Origin: Rathayibacter sp. Leaf185
Lineage (GTDB): Bacteria; Actinomycetota; Actinomycetes; Actinomycetales; Microbacteriaceae
NCBI RefSeq assembly: GCF_001423885.1
Contig: NZ_LMPP01000001.1
Span: 533,542 to 597,541 of the forward strand
Reading direction: 5' to 3'
Length of the DNA stretch: 64,000 nt
The notes under the pieces were generated by a model. The model saw nothing but the letters and a program-made list of their open reading frames with translations, was not told the DNA's origin and searched no databases. The position numbers and the translations under genes are program-made. Of the stretch, positions 34,434 to 43,574 are shown in pieces; the first letter of the stretch is position 1; each line of letters opens with the position of its first letter.

Positions 34434-36454
34434 TTCAGTTGCTCCTTTGCAATTGCTCCGGCACCCGACGATGGGCCTCCGGAGACCGACGCTGTCGTCA
34501 TGACGCGTCGATGGTCTGTGGGGTCGGGAAGGGTCTGCGGGTCGGGAAGATCGGTGCGGGTGCGGACGCCGTCGGCCCAGGTGACGAGCACCGCGGTCCG
34601 GTCGTCGCCGAGCACGACGAGGGGAGTCGAGCCGGCAGCGCCGCTGAGTGCCACAGCGGTGAGGGTCCATCGGCCCACTGCGACCGCGCTCTCGAGCGTC
34701 GGGACGAAGGAGCGGGCTCCCAGCGGACTGCTCGCCGGCCGTTCGACGACCGTGGCGACGGCCTCGCGGCCCACGGCCTCGACGATGCTCCTGAGGCGGC
34801 CGTCGGAGACGGCGGCTGCGCTCTCGGAGACCTCCAGCCCGGTCGCCTCCGTCAGGGCCCAGCCGCCGATCCGCAGCCGCAGGTCCTCGGCACGGAGGCC
34901 GGGGGTGAGGGCTCCGATGTGGACGCACCGCACCTCCCACCCGCCGCGGACGATCGACCAGGTGGTGAGGGGGGCGGCGAACGAGGGCTCCCCCGCCAGA
35001 CCGGAGCCGTGGCCGATCTGGCGATCGTGGAAGTCGATCCAGTGCACCTGCGAGACCGAACCGGCCACTCCGACACGCGTCCCCGACGGGTCGACATCGA
35101 TCCGCGCCGCCTGCAGTGCCATGGCCGTCCGATGGGTGCTCCGCCCCTCGCGGTCGACGAGCACGACGGACTGCTCCAGAGGCTCGCGCCACGCCTCGGG
35201 GTCGAGGAGGGGCGTCGTCGCCGTGGAGTACCCCATCCGGGCGTAGAGCGGCGAGTCGCCCGAGACGGCGTCGGCACGAGCGTGATCGGTGCCGTGGTTG
35301 ATGACGCGCACCACGCCGTCGGCCTGCGTGCCCGAGACGATCCACCCCGCGGCGGCGACCACGCGCAGGTCGTCGCCTCGCTCGATCGGGAGGGGCTGGG
35401 CGTCGGCTGTCCAGACCGGGTGATCGGCCGGCAGCGCGACGCCCAGCAGCCCCTTGACCGCCCAGTAGGGCGAGGCCGGACCGGAGTAGCTCTGCGCCAG
35501 GGCGGGCCAGGCGCCGTGCCATCCGAGCGTCAGCAGCCCGTCGGGATCGGGCGCCCCGCGATCGACGAAGTGCGCGACGACCGCGGAGGCCGCTCGCCGC
35601 AGCGTGCCGGCACTCGTCGAGGGGACACCGGCGATGACGCCTGCCCAGAAGGGAGCGGCGGCGGCGAAGCGGTAGATGAGGCTCCGGCCCTGGAAGAGCG
35701 GCGAGCCGTCGGCGCCGACGAGGGCGACGGCGTCGAGGAGGTAGCGGTCGAGAGCCGCCGTGTCGGAGGGCCCGCGTCCTTCAGCGAGTTCGGAGGCTCC
35801 CCGCATGCGCGCCCACAGCACCGGGTAGACGTGCAGCGCCCAGCCGACGTAGTGGTCGAACGACCGCTCGTCGCCATCGGACGACCATCCGTCGGACCGC
35901 GAGAACGAGTCGTGCCGCGCGAGGTCGGCTGCGATGTCGGACGCCGACCACGGCCCGCCCACCGAGCGCAGGAAGGTCTGCACCACGAGCCGGAACCACA
36001 CCCAGTTGGTCTGCGGGTAGGTGTCGTCGCCGACGGCCGGCGAGAAGTACGCGATGACCCGCTGCTGCGTGGTCGCGTCGAGTCGATCCCAGATCCAGGG
36101 GCGGGTCATGTCGAGGGCGAGCGCGATCGAGGCCGCTTCCACCTTCGCCTGCGCGTGCTCGTCGAGCCGCACCCACCGGCCGGCATTCGCGGGATCGACC
36201 CCGGCGCGAATACCGCGGCTGTAGTCGGCGATCAGCCGGTCGAGGCCCTGTCCGCGCTCGCCGACGATGCGGAGACCGGCGAGCAGGAACGTCCTCGCGA
36301 ATCCCTCGAGGCCGTCGACGTCGGCACCGTAGCCGCCCTCCTCACCCGGAAGAGAGATCCGCGCGAAGTCGGGCGAGGCCCACGGTTCGACGGCCGAGAG
36401 CAGGCGGTCCGCGAGCGCCACCCACTGCTCCCTGCGCCAGTCGACAACGAGCAC
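34430..36454 (-). CDS. DUF2264-family protein (possible GH154-type glucuronidase)
   Basis: Large cytoplasmic protein of 674 residues. The first 400 residues look like an alpha/alpha barrel, with aromatic motifs matching DUF2264: WRREQWVALADRLL, NWVWFRLVVQTFLRSVGG, FDHYVGWALHVYPVLWARM, LIYRFAAAAPFWAGV. The remainder is beta-rich. From memory, DUF2264 includes beta-glucuronidase-type glycosidases classed GH154; I am not certain of this. GTG 36454 follows AAGGAG. First gene of the uronide operon. Confidence 0.75.
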   Translation of the reverse strand: MLVVDWRREQWVALADRLLSAVEPWASPDFARISLPGEEGGYGADVDGLEGFARTFLLAGLRIVGERGQGLDRLIADYSRGIRAGVDPANAGRWVRLDEHAQAKVEAASIALALDMTRPWIWDRLDATTQQRVIAYFSPAVGDDTYPQTNWVWFRLVVQTFLRSVGGPWSASDIAADLARHDSFSRSDGWSSDGDERSFDHYVGWALHVYPVLWARMRGASELAEGRGPSDTAALDRYLLDAVALVGADGSPLFQGRSLIYRFAAAAPFWAGVIAGVPSTSAGTLRRAASAVVAHFVDRGAPDPDGLLTLGWHGAWPALAQSYSGPASPYWAVKGLLGVALPADHPVWTADAQPLPIERGDDLRVVAAAGWIVSGTQADGVVRVINHGTDHARADAVSGDSPLYARMGYSTATTPLLDPEAWREPLEQSVVLVDREGRSTHRTAMALQAARIDVDPSGTRVGVAGSVSQVHWIDFHDRQIGHGSGLAGEPSFAAPLTTWSIVRGGWEVRCVHIGALTPGLRAEDLRLRIGGWALTEATGLEVSESAAAVSDGRLRSIVEAVGREAVATVVERPASSPLGARSFVPTLESAVAVGRWTLTAVALSGAAGSTPLVVLGDDRTAVLVTWADGVRTRTDLPDPQTLPDPTDHRRVMTTASVSGGPSSGAGAIAKEQLK

Positions 36455-36528
36455 GCGATTCTCCTTTGAATGAGCAGAACGACAGTCAGACTCGCTCTAG
36501 CAGGGAGATTATCAACGGGTTCCGTCCA

Positions 36529-36569
36529 TTGCAAGACAATTCGATCACGCATATGATCGTTTGTGATCG
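36529..36569 (+). promoter_or_regulatory. divergent promoter and operator of the uronide island
   Basis: TTGCAA (36529-36534) and TATGAT (36552-36557) are 17 bases apart, a near-consensus plus-strand promoter for the heparinase-like gene. CGATCAC (36542-36548) and GTGATCG (36563-36569) form a perfect 7-bp inverted repeat straddling the -10 and start site: an operator candidate for the DeoR-LacI hybrid regulator. Confidence 0.6.
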
Positions 36570-36598
36570 CTTGAGCACGGAAGCCGCCTCGGAGGGAC

Positions 36599-38590
36599 TT
36601 GATCATCGTCACGACATCATCGGAGCCCAGGCTCCGGCCACTGATCGACGTCCTCGCCCATCAGCTGGGTGGGCCCGGGACCGAGTGGGAGTCCGCTCTC
36701 GCCCGCGCGCTCCCCTCGCCCGCAGCGTCACTCCCCGTGGCTCCGGCGACCGACCGGGAGGTCTGGGGGCCGACGGGCCGGGCCGACTCGGCGACCGTGC
36801 ACGGCGTTCTCGCTCGCGCCGAAGCGGAGCGCGCCGCTCCCTGGCCCCAGCCCCTCGCCAGCCAGGCGGCCCGCGTTCATCGTGACGGGAACCGGGAGGA
36901 GTGGGAGAGCGCCGCCTTCGAACGACAGCGCCGACTGACCCGCGCGACCGTGGCAGCGGCGCACACGCTCGACGACGCCTGGATCGACTCCGTCGCCGAC
37001 GGCGTGCAGCTCCTGTGCGAGCAGTCGTCGTGGTGCTGGCCCGCTCACGACGACACCCGAGAGCGCCACGGTGCCGTTCTGGCGACGGTCTCCGCACCGT
37101 TCCTCGACCTCGGCGCGGGCGAGATCGCCGCGCAGCTCGCGTGGATCGACCACCTCCTCTCCGATGCTCTCGACGACCGGTATCCGGGGCTCCGCGCGCG
37201 CATGCGGACCGAGGTCCGCACCCGGGTCATCGATCCCTTCCTGACTCGACGCGACTGGCACTGGATCGGCCTGGACGGCGACGTCCACAACTGGAACCCG
37301 TGGATCCACGGCAACGTCGTGACCGCGGCGCTGCGACTGCTCGACGGCCCCGACGACACCGGCGTGCGCGGAGAGACGATCGCGCTCGCTCTCGACGGGC
37401 TCGACCGCTACGTCGCGGCGCTGCCGAGCGACGGCGCGATCGACGAAGGGTTCGGCTACTGGTGGAACGGTGCCTGCCGCGCGCTGGAGACCCTCGATCT
37501 GCTGGCCGTCGTCACGGACGGCGTGCTCGATCCGAGTGCCCGGATCGAGGCACTGCGGGAGACCGTCGCCTTCCCGCACCGCAGCCACCTCGGTGGTCCC
37601 TGGTACGTCAACTTCGCGGACGGCCAGGCCCGGCCCGCGCGCGACCAGCCCTGGCACGCGCTCCACCGCGCTGCACATCGTGTGGGTGACAGCGCCGCGG
37701 CGGCGCACGCCGCGTGGCACCGGATCGCCGGGACGGCCGCGGCGTCCGAGGTCGAGGGCCTCGGACGCCTGCTGAGGGGCATGACGGACGCGGCGTGGCT
37801 CGGCGCCACAGGAGCGCCGCCCCTCCCCCGCGACGTCGTGCTGCCATCGACGCAGACCCTGCTCGCGCGGCAGAGCACAGGCCGTGCCGACGGTCTCACC
37901 CTCGTGGTGAAGGGCGGCCACAACGGCGAGAACCACAATCACAACGACGTCGGCTCCTTCATCGTCGCCTCCGACGGCGTGCCGGTGATCGTCGACGCCG
38001 GGCGTCCCACCTACACGAAGCAGACCTTCGGGCCCGACCGGTACGACATCTGGACCATGCAGAGCGACTGGCACAACGTGCCCGAGATCCGGGGCGCCTC
38101 TCAGCCTGCGGGTGAGACGTGGGCGGCGGCGGACGTCACCGTGCAGGTCACCGACGCCGCCACGTCGCAGGAGCTCGAGCTCGCCGGCGCGTACGACGTC
38201 GAGGGTCTGCGCAGCTGGCGTCGTCGCGCCCTGCTCGACCGCCTCGGGCGCCGCGTGCAGGTGCTCGACGAGTGGGACCTCGCCCCCGCCGGGGAGACGT
38301 CCGCCCCGACGTCGCTGCACCTCCTCCTCGCCGGCGAGGTGTCGCTGCACCCCGGTGGTGCGCGGGTGGTGCCGCTGGCGTCGGCGCCGCCGGTACTGTT
38401 GCGATGGCCGGACGACATCGAGGCCTCTGCAGAGATCCGGCCGCTCGACGATCCGCTGCTGCGAGACGTGTGGGGGCCGCAGCTGGTCCGACTCACACTC
38501 CCCGTGGCGGGCCGGACGAGGGCGTCTCTCACGATCGAGGTGGCCGACGACGGGTCCCGGGGCGCGATGCCGGAGGGGGAAGAGCGATGA
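36599..38590 (+). CDS. heparinase II/III-family protein
   Basis: Polysaccharide-lyase-like protein of 663 residues. An N-terminal helical toroid (DWHWIGLDGDVHNWNPWIHG, EGFGYWWNGACRALE) is followed by a beta-sandwich with the heparinase II/III signature NGENHNHNDVGSFIV near residue 441. Conserved Asn, His and Tyr of the lyase site appear in this stretch. Starts at TTG 36599 with GGAGGG at 36591-36596. No signal peptide, so it acts inside the cell on imported oligomers, likely as exolyase. Regulator gene overlaps its stop. Confidence 0.82.
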   Translation: MIIVTTSSEPRLRPLIDVLAHQLGGPGTEWESALARALPSPAASLPVAPATDREVWGPTGRADSATVHGVLARAEAERAAPWPQPLASQAARVHRDGNREEWESAAFERQRRLTRATVAAAHTLDDAWIDSVADGVQLLCEQSSWCWPAHDDTRERHGAVLATVSAPFLDLGAGEIAAQLAWIDHLLSDALDDRYPGLRARMRTEVRTRVIDPFLTRRDWHWIGLDGDVHNWNPWIHGNVVTAALRLLDGPDDTGVRGETIALALDGLDRYVAALPSDGAIDEGFGYWWNGACRALETLDLLAVVTDGVLDPSARIEALRETVAFPHRSHLGGPWYVNFADGQARPARDQPWHALHRAAHRVGDSAAAAHAAWHRIAGTAAASEVEGLGRLLRGMTDAAWLGATGAPPLPRDVVLPSTQTLLARQSTGRADGLTLVVKGGHNGENHNHNDVGSFIVASDGVPVIVDAGRPTYTKQTFGPDRYDIWTMQSDWHNVPEIRGASQPAGETWAAADVTVQVTDAATSQELELAGAYDVEGLRSWRRRALLDRLGRRVQVLDEWDLAPAGETSAPTSLHLLLAGEVSLHPGGARVVPLASAPPVLLRWPDDIEASAEIRPLDDPLLRDVWGPQLVRLTLPVAGRTRASLTIEVADDGSRGAMPEGEER

Positions 38591-39720
38591 CAGACCAGTT
38601 GCAGCATCCGCTCCTCGCCGCCAAGCGCAGAGAGCTCGTGCTCAGCGCCCTGGCCCGCGACGGTGTGGTCAGGGTGTCGCAGTTGCTGGAGGAGCTCGGC
38701 GTCGCCCCGGTGACCCTGCGCCGCGACCTCGCGCAGATGGAGCGTGAGGGCCTGCTCAGCAGGGTGCACGGTGGCGCCGTGGCCGCCCCCGGAGCTCCCG
38801 CCCTCTCCGACGTGGTGGCGGCGCCTCTCCCCGATGTCGACGCGGGTGCCATCGCGGTGCTCGTGCCGTCGTTGAACTACTACTGGCCCGGGGTCGTGCA
38901 GGGCATGAAGGCCGAGGCGCGCCGCCTGGGCCTGCGGCTCCTGCTGCGGGGTGCGTCCTACGAGCTGCAGGACGAACGGCCCGTGCTCGAACGACTCGTG
39001 TCGACGGAGGACGTGCGCGGCATCATCGTGGCTCCGAACACGGACACCGCCCACGCGCAGGAGGTCATCCAGTGGTTGCACGAGTGCGGCGTGCCCAGCG
39101 TGCTCGTCGAGCGCGATGCGGTGTCCTACCCCGAGGGAGCACCCGTGGAGTCGGTGGTCACCGACCACGCTCTGGGCGCTGTCCTGGCGGCCCGACACCT
39201 CGCGGCGCTGGGGCACACGCGCGTGGGCCTGGTCCTCTCCCGCAATTCACCGACGTCGCGCAAGATCTCCTCGGGTTGGCACACGGCGTGCGCGGAGCTC
39301 GGGCTGACGCCGGGCCGCGCGATCGAGGAGATCCTCCCGGATCGCACGAGCGCCGAGTTCCCCAGCGTCGTGGATCACACCCTCGACGCGGTCCTGAGGA
39401 GCGGCACGACCGGCCTGCTCGTGCACTCCGATCCGGAGGCGATGGCGATCGTCGATCTCGCGCTGAACCGCGGGATCTCGGTGCCCGATGACCTCTCGAT
39501 CATCGCCTACGACGACGAGGTCGCCCACTTGTTCAGTCCCGCTCTCACGGCCGTGAGCCCACCCCGGGCGACCGTCGGACAGGCGGCCGTCGATCTGCTG
39601 AACAGGCGGATCAGCTCGCCCGATCGACCCGTGCACCGCGTCGTGATCAGCCCGTCGCTGATGGTGCGCGAGAGCACGGCTGCGCCCGGAGAGCCCCGAG
39701 GAGACGCGCCGACGCGATAG
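38587..39720 (+). CDS. hybrid regulator: DeoR-type HTH with LacI-type sensor domain
   Basis: Transcription factor of 377 residues. Residues 10-65 are a DeoR-like HTH (LVLSALARDGVVRVSQLLEE, TLRRDLAQMEREGLLSRVHGG). Residues 85-370 are a LacI/PBP1 sugar-binding domain (VLVPSLNYYWPGVVQGMKAEA, LAALGHTRVGLVL, DLSIIAYDDEVAHLFSPALTAV). A DeoR HTH normally carries a sugar-phosphate isomerase-like domain, so this is a domain swap. Its ATG overlaps the heparinase-like stop. It likely binds the 36542-36569 palindrome and represses both divergent units until a uronide sugar binds. Confidence 0.85.
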   Translation: MTDQLQHPLLAAKRRELVLSALARDGVVRVSQLLEELGVAPVTLRRDLAQMEREGLLSRVHGGAVAAPGAPALSDVVAAPLPDVDAGAIAVLVPSLNYYWPGVVQGMKAEARRLGLRLLLRGASYELQDERPVLERLVSTEDVRGIIVAPNTDTAHAQEVIQWLHECGVPSVLVERDAVSYPEGAPVESVVTDHALGAVLAARHLAALGHTRVGLVLSRNSPTSRKISSGWHTACAELGLTPGRAIEEILPDRTSAEFPSVVDHTLDAVLRSGTTGLLVHSDPEAMAIVDLALNRGISVPDDLSIIAYDDEVAHLFSPALTAVSPPRATVGQAAVDLLNRRISSPDRPVHRVVISPSLMVRESTAAPGEPRGDAPTR

Positions 39721-39744
39721 GGGGAGCGGCTCCGTCAGCTCCCC
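39721..39744. terminator. hairpin between convergent genes
   Basis: GGGGAGC (39721-39727) pairs perfectly with GCTCCCC (39738-39744). It lies directly after the regulator stop and spans the ABC exporter stop. Usable in both directions. Confidence 0.6.
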
Positions 39745-41504
39745 GCCTGCACCGCGTGCAGCGTCGCGTAGCGACCCCGCGCCACCAGCAGCTCGGCGTG
39801 CGAGCCCACCTCGACGACGCTCCCGTGCTCGAGCACCACGATGCGGTCCGCCGACCGGATCGTGGACAGCCGGTGCGCGACGACCAGCGTCGTCCGGCCC
39901 CGCATCAGCCGCTCGAGGGCCTCGCGCACGAGCGCCTCCGACTCGGGGTCGAGCGCGCTCGTCGCCTCGTCGAGCACCAGCACGCGCGGGTTGCGCACCA
40001 GCGCCCGCGCGATCGCGATCCGCTGCCGCTGCCCGCCCGAGAGCCGCGCCCCGCGCTCGCCGACAACGGTGTCCCAGCCCTCGGGCAGCGCGTCGACGAA
40101 GTCGAGCGCGTTCGCGTCCCGCAGCGCCCCGGTGATCCGCTCGTCGCCGACCGCGCCCAGCCCGTAGGCCACGTTCTCGCGGATCGAGCCCTCGAACAGC
40201 ACCGAGTCCTGCGGCACGACCGACACGAAGCGGCGCACGCTCCGCAGGTCCAGCGACTCCGCATCGCGCCCGTCGAGCAGGATGCGCCCGCGCGTCGGCC
40301 GGAGGAACCCGAGCACCAGGTTGAGCATCGTCGACTTGCCCGAGCCCGAGGATCCGACGAACGCGATCGTCTCGCCCGGCTGCACGTCGAGCGAGACGTC
40401 GTCGATGGCGATGGTGTCGGAGTCGTACCGGTAGCCCACGTGGTCGAGGCGGATCGCGCCGCGCAGCTCGTCGACCCGCGCCTTGCCCTCGTTGTGCTCG
40501 AGGTCGGGATCCTCGAGCAGCTCGCCGATCGAGCGCACCGACTCGGTGCCGCGCGCGATGATCGGCAGCAGCATCAGGAGGTTCGTCACGGCTCCGGTGA
40601 GCAGCGCGAAGCAGGAGCTGAGCAGCACCACCTGGCCCGCCGTGATCGGGACCCAACCGCTGATCGACGCCCAGGCCGCGGCCACGAGGCACGCGACTCC
40701 GAGCAGCTGCAGCCCCACCCACGAGAGCGACGCGAAGCGCCCGTTGAGCAGGTCGAGGCTGTAGCCGGCCGAGCGCACGCCCTCGGCGCCCGCCGCGACC
40801 CGGTCGACGGCGGTGCTCTCGAGTCCGTGCGCGCGGGTGATCGGGATCAGCGTCGCCATCTCGCCCACCCGTGCCGAGAACTGCTCGACCTCGCGCCGGA
40901 ACAACTCGTTGCCCTGCCGCGAGCGCTTGGTCAGGAACGCGCGCAGCAGCACCGCGAGCGGGATGGCGAGCGCGTAGACGGGGAGGAACTCGGGCACGTT
41001 CAGCGCGGTCATCACCAGGGCGCCGATCGCGACCATCACGGCCGAGAGCAGCGGATGCGCGACCTGCTGCAGCATCGTCTCGATGTTCTCGACGTCGCGC
41101 ACGACCTTGGTCTGCACGATCGACGAGCTCGCCCGGGTGTGGAAGCCGATCGACAGGTTCTGCAGCCGCGCCGCGAGCGCGTTCCGGAGGTCCTTGCCGG
41201 TCTGGCGCACCGAGCTCATGTAGAGCCGGGTGTACATCACGTGGTTCGGGTAGTTCTGCAGCAGCGCGAGCAGCGCGATCGCGGTCCAGAGCCAGAGCGT
41301 CGAGGAGGGTCCGCCCGCCACGACGACATCGACGATCGCGCCGGTGACCACGGGCAGCAGCCAGAGCGGAGTGTCCTTCACGGCGAAGAAGAGGACCGCG
41401 ACGGTGATCCGTCCGCGGTAGCGGCCGAGCAGCCGGAGGGACGAGCGGGCGGGCCGGCGCCGGTCGATCCCGATCGGTGCGAGGGACGGGCGGGCTTGCC
41501 TCAC
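39735..41504 (-). CDS. ABC exporter, fused TMD-NBD (MsbA-like)
   Basis: Half-transporter of 589 residues. Six membrane helices (about 25-330; FFAVKDTPLWLLPVVTGAI near the start) are followed by the ATPase: Walker A GSSGSGKST, Q-loop VVPQDSVLFEG, signature LSGGQRQRIAIARAL, Walker B VLVLDEATSALD, H-loop VVAHRLST. It probably works as a homodimer and may export lipids, peptides or drugs. A close paralogue lies at 56867, also next to sugar genes. No RBS-coupled neighbour; it converges with the DeoR-LacI gene. Confidence 0.9.
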   Translation of the reverse strand: MRQARPSLAPIGIDRRRPARSSLRLLGRYRGRITVAVLFFAVKDTPLWLLPVVTGAIVDVVVAGGPSSTLWLWTAIALLALLQNYPNHVMYTRLYMSSVRQTGKDLRNALAARLQNLSIGFHTRASSSIVQTKVVRDVENIETMLQQVAHPLLSAVMVAIGALVMTALNVPEFLPVYALAIPLAVLLRAFLTKRSRQGNELFRREVEQFSARVGEMATLIPITRAHGLESTAVDRVAAGAEGVRSAGYSLDLLNGRFASLSWVGLQLLGVACLVAAAWASISGWVPITAGQVVLLSSCFALLTGAVTNLLMLLPIIARGTESVRSIGELLEDPDLEHNEGKARVDELRGAIRLDHVGYRYDSDTIAIDDVSLDVQPGETIAFVGSSGSGKSTMLNLVLGFLRPTRGRILLDGRDAESLDLRSVRRFVSVVPQDSVLFEGSIRENVAYGLGAVGDERITGALRDANALDFVDALPEGWDTVVGERGARLSGGQRQRIAIARALVRNPRVLVLDEATSALDPESEALVREALERLMRGRTTLVVAHRLSTIRSADRIVVLEHGSVVEVGSHAELLVARGRYATLHAVQAGS

Positions 41505-41588
41505 GAGGGGATCGTCTCCGATTCGACACCTCCGACGGCGGCTCCGTCGGCGTGGTCGCAGGCGACGCTACTCGCGATCCCGATGGCG

Positions 41589-41602
41589 GGCAAGCGTTTT
41601 CC
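41589..41602 (+). promoter_or_regulatory. LacI-type operator, site 1
   Basis: GGCAAGCGTTTTCC, 57 bases before the Gfo/Idh start at 41659. Same 14-bp pattern as sites at 43711, 47680, 48902 and 48943 (consensus GGyrArCGyTTTCC). Confidence 0.65.
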
Positions 41603-41658
41603 GAGCTAGGGTTCCCAGAGCGCCGGCACGCGCCGACGCCCTGATCGCGAGGACGCCC

Positions 41659-42759
41659 ATGGACGCCGACACCCTCCCTCCGCTGCGCGTCGGTATCATC
41701 GGCACCGGCGGGGTCGCCCACCTGCACGCCGCCGCACTGACCGGTCGCGACGACACCCGAATAGTCGCGGCCATCGACACCGACGCCGAGCGCGCGGGCC
41801 GGTTCGCCGCGCAGTACGGCATCCCCGCCTCCGGCACCTCGTTCGCCGAGCTCCCCGAGGTCGACGTGCTGCACCTCTGCACGCCGCCCGGAGTGCACGC
41901 CGAGCAGGCCGAGGCGGCCTTCGCCCTCGGCGCGCACGTCGTCGTCGAGAAGCCGCCGGCCCTCTCGCTCGCCGAGGTCGACCGGATGCTCGCCGCCGCC
42001 GAGCGCGCGGGCCGCCGCCTCGCCGTGGTGTTCCAGCAGCGCACGGGCACCGCCGCCGCCCATGTCCGCGGCCTGCTCCGCACCGGGGCGCTCGGCCGCC
42101 CGCTCGTCGCGCGCTGCGACACCCTCTGGTACCGAGACGACGAGTACTTCGCCGTCCCGTGGCGCGGCCGGTGGGACACCGAGGGCGGCGGCACCACCTT
42201 CGGCCACGGCATCCACCAGCTCGACCTGCTCGCGCACCTGCTCGGAGACGTCGACGAGGTGACCGGCCAGGCCTGGCGCGTCGGCCGTGAGATCGAGACC
42301 GAGGACGTCTCGACCGCCGTGCTCCGCTTCGCCTCGGGAGTCGTCGCCTCCGTGCTCACGAGCGCCGTCTCGCCGCGGCAGTCGAGCTCGATCCGCATCG
42401 ACACCGAGCGCGCGACCGTCGAGCTCGAGCACCTCTACGGCCACGGCCACGACCACTGGCGGATCACGCCGGCGCCCCACGTCGATCCCACCGAGGCCGC
42501 CGGCTGGGCGTTCCCGGCCGACGAGGTCGCGAGCGGGCACCAGCCCTACCTCGACGCGGTCTACACGGCACTGCGCTCCGGCGCTCCCCTGCCCGACGTC
42601 GCCGACGAGCCGACCCGCTCCCTCGAGATCGTCGAGGCCCTCTACCTCTCGACGCAGAGGGGCGGCGCGGTGCGGATCGCGGAGCTGCGCGAGGATCCCC
42701 GCCTGCGGTCGGCCGTGCGCGCCGACGTGGTCGATCTGCGTCCGGAGGCGCGGCCGTGA
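41659..42759 (+). CDS. Gfo/Idh/MocA-family oxidoreductase
   Basis: NAD(P)-dependent sugar oxidoreductase of 366 residues. The N-terminal Rossmann fold has VGIIGTGGVAHLHAAAL. The EKPPALSLAEVDRML stretch carries the family's EKP catalytic Lys. The C-terminal domain has GGGTTFGHGIHQLDLLAHLLG with Asp and His of the active site. It is preceded by a LacI-type operator and followed, with a four-base overlap, by a DUF6807 gene, a frequent partner. The substrate is a sugar or sugar derivative, undefined. Confidence 0.88.
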   Translation: MDADTLPPLRVGIIGTGGVAHLHAAALTGRDDTRIVAAIDTDAERAGRFAAQYGIPASGTSFAELPEVDVLHLCTPPGVHAEQAEAAFALGAHVVVEKPPALSLAEVDRMLAAAERAGRRLAVVFQQRTGTAAAHVRGLLRTGALGRPLVARCDTLWYRDDEYFAVPWRGRWDTEGGGTTFGHGIHQLDLLAHLLGDVDEVTGQAWRVGREIETEDVSTAVLRFASGVVASVLTSAVSPRQSSSIRIDTERATVELEHLYGHGHDHWRITPAPHVDPTEAAGWAFPADEVASGHQPYLDAVYTALRSGAPLPDVADEPTRSLEIVEALYLSTQRGGAVRIAELREDPRLRSAVRADVVDLRPEARP

Positions 42760-43568
42760 TCCTCCAGGACGGCGTCGCCGTGCTCGTCACCGATGACCCC
42801 GGCACTCCGGCGCGCGACTCCCCCCGGCCCTATCTGCATCCGCTGCGGACGCCCGGCGGAGTCGTCGTCTCGGACCTCCGCCCGCCGGATCACGACTGGC
42901 ACCTGGGCCTCTCGCTGACGGTCTCGAACGTGAGCATCGGCGACGAGCCGCAGGACGCGAACTTCTGGGGCGGCGTCACCTGGGTGACCGGCGAGGGCTA
43001 TCGCCAGCTCGACAACAACGGCTCGCAGCGCGTGCTCGAGCAGCACGGCTCGACCCTGAGCCTGGGCTGGTTCGACGCCGGTGGTCGGCTGCTGCTGCGC
43101 GAGAGGCGCCGCCACCGCGTCGAGCGGCCGGCCGACGGAGTCGCGGTACTCGGCATCGAGAGCGAGTGGACCCCCGAGGTCCATGGCCTCCACTTCGGGT
43201 CGCCGACCACCGCGGGCCGCCCCGACGCGGGGTACGGCGGGCTGTTCCTCCGCCTGGCACCCGCGTTCGCCCGCGCGAGAGTCCTGTCGCCGAGCGGAGA
43301 GACGACCGCCGACGAGGCCCGCGGCGCAGACGCCCCGTGGCTGGCCCTCGCGACCGACGCCGCGACCGTGGCGATCGCCGCCTCCGCGACGAACCCCGTC
43401 GCTCCGTCGCCCTGGTTCGTGCGCACCGACCCGACGCCGATGCTCTGCGCCGCCCCGTTCTTCCACCGCGCCTGGCCCCTCGCCGGCCCGGCCCGCTGGT
43501 CGTGGCGCGTGCTGCTCGCCGACAGGCCGCTCGACCCCCAGCAGCTCACCGCCCTCCTCCCCGAGTAG
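42756..43568 (+). CDS. DUF6807 (PmoA-like) protein
   Basis: Protein of 270 residues resembling PmoA/DUF6807. Conserved His-rich and aromatic motifs: RPYLHPLRTPGG, DHDWHLGLSLTVSNV, NFWGGVTWV, and C-terminal PWFVRTDPTPMLCAAPFF. These beta-rich proteins often accompany Gfo/Idh enzymes in sugar clusters; their activity is not established as far as I know. The GTG at 42756 overlaps the Gfo/Idh stop. No signal peptide. Confidence 0.75.
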   Translation: MILQDGVAVLVTDDPGTPARDSPRPYLHPLRTPGGVVVSDLRPPDHDWHLGLSLTVSNVSIGDEPQDANFWGGVTWVTGEGYRQLDNNGSQRVLEQHGSTLSLGWFDAGGRLLLRERRRHRVERPADGVAVLGIESEWTPEVHGLHFGSPTTAGRPDAGYGGLFLRLAPAFARARVLSPSGETTADEARGADAPWLALATDAATVAIAASATNPVAPSPWFVRTDPTPMLCAAPFFHRAWPLAGPARWSWRVLLADRPLDPQQLTALLPE

Positions 43569-43574
43569 TCGGCC

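Noticed and set aside
32427..35246. 939-residue plus-strand reading frame
   Set aside because: Antisense to a permease, a binding protein and DUF2264, with Arg/Gly/Val-rich shadow composition and no start signal.
39247..42540. 1097-residue minus-strand reading frame
   Set aside because: Covers parts of three well-supported genes on both strands; low-complexity composition.
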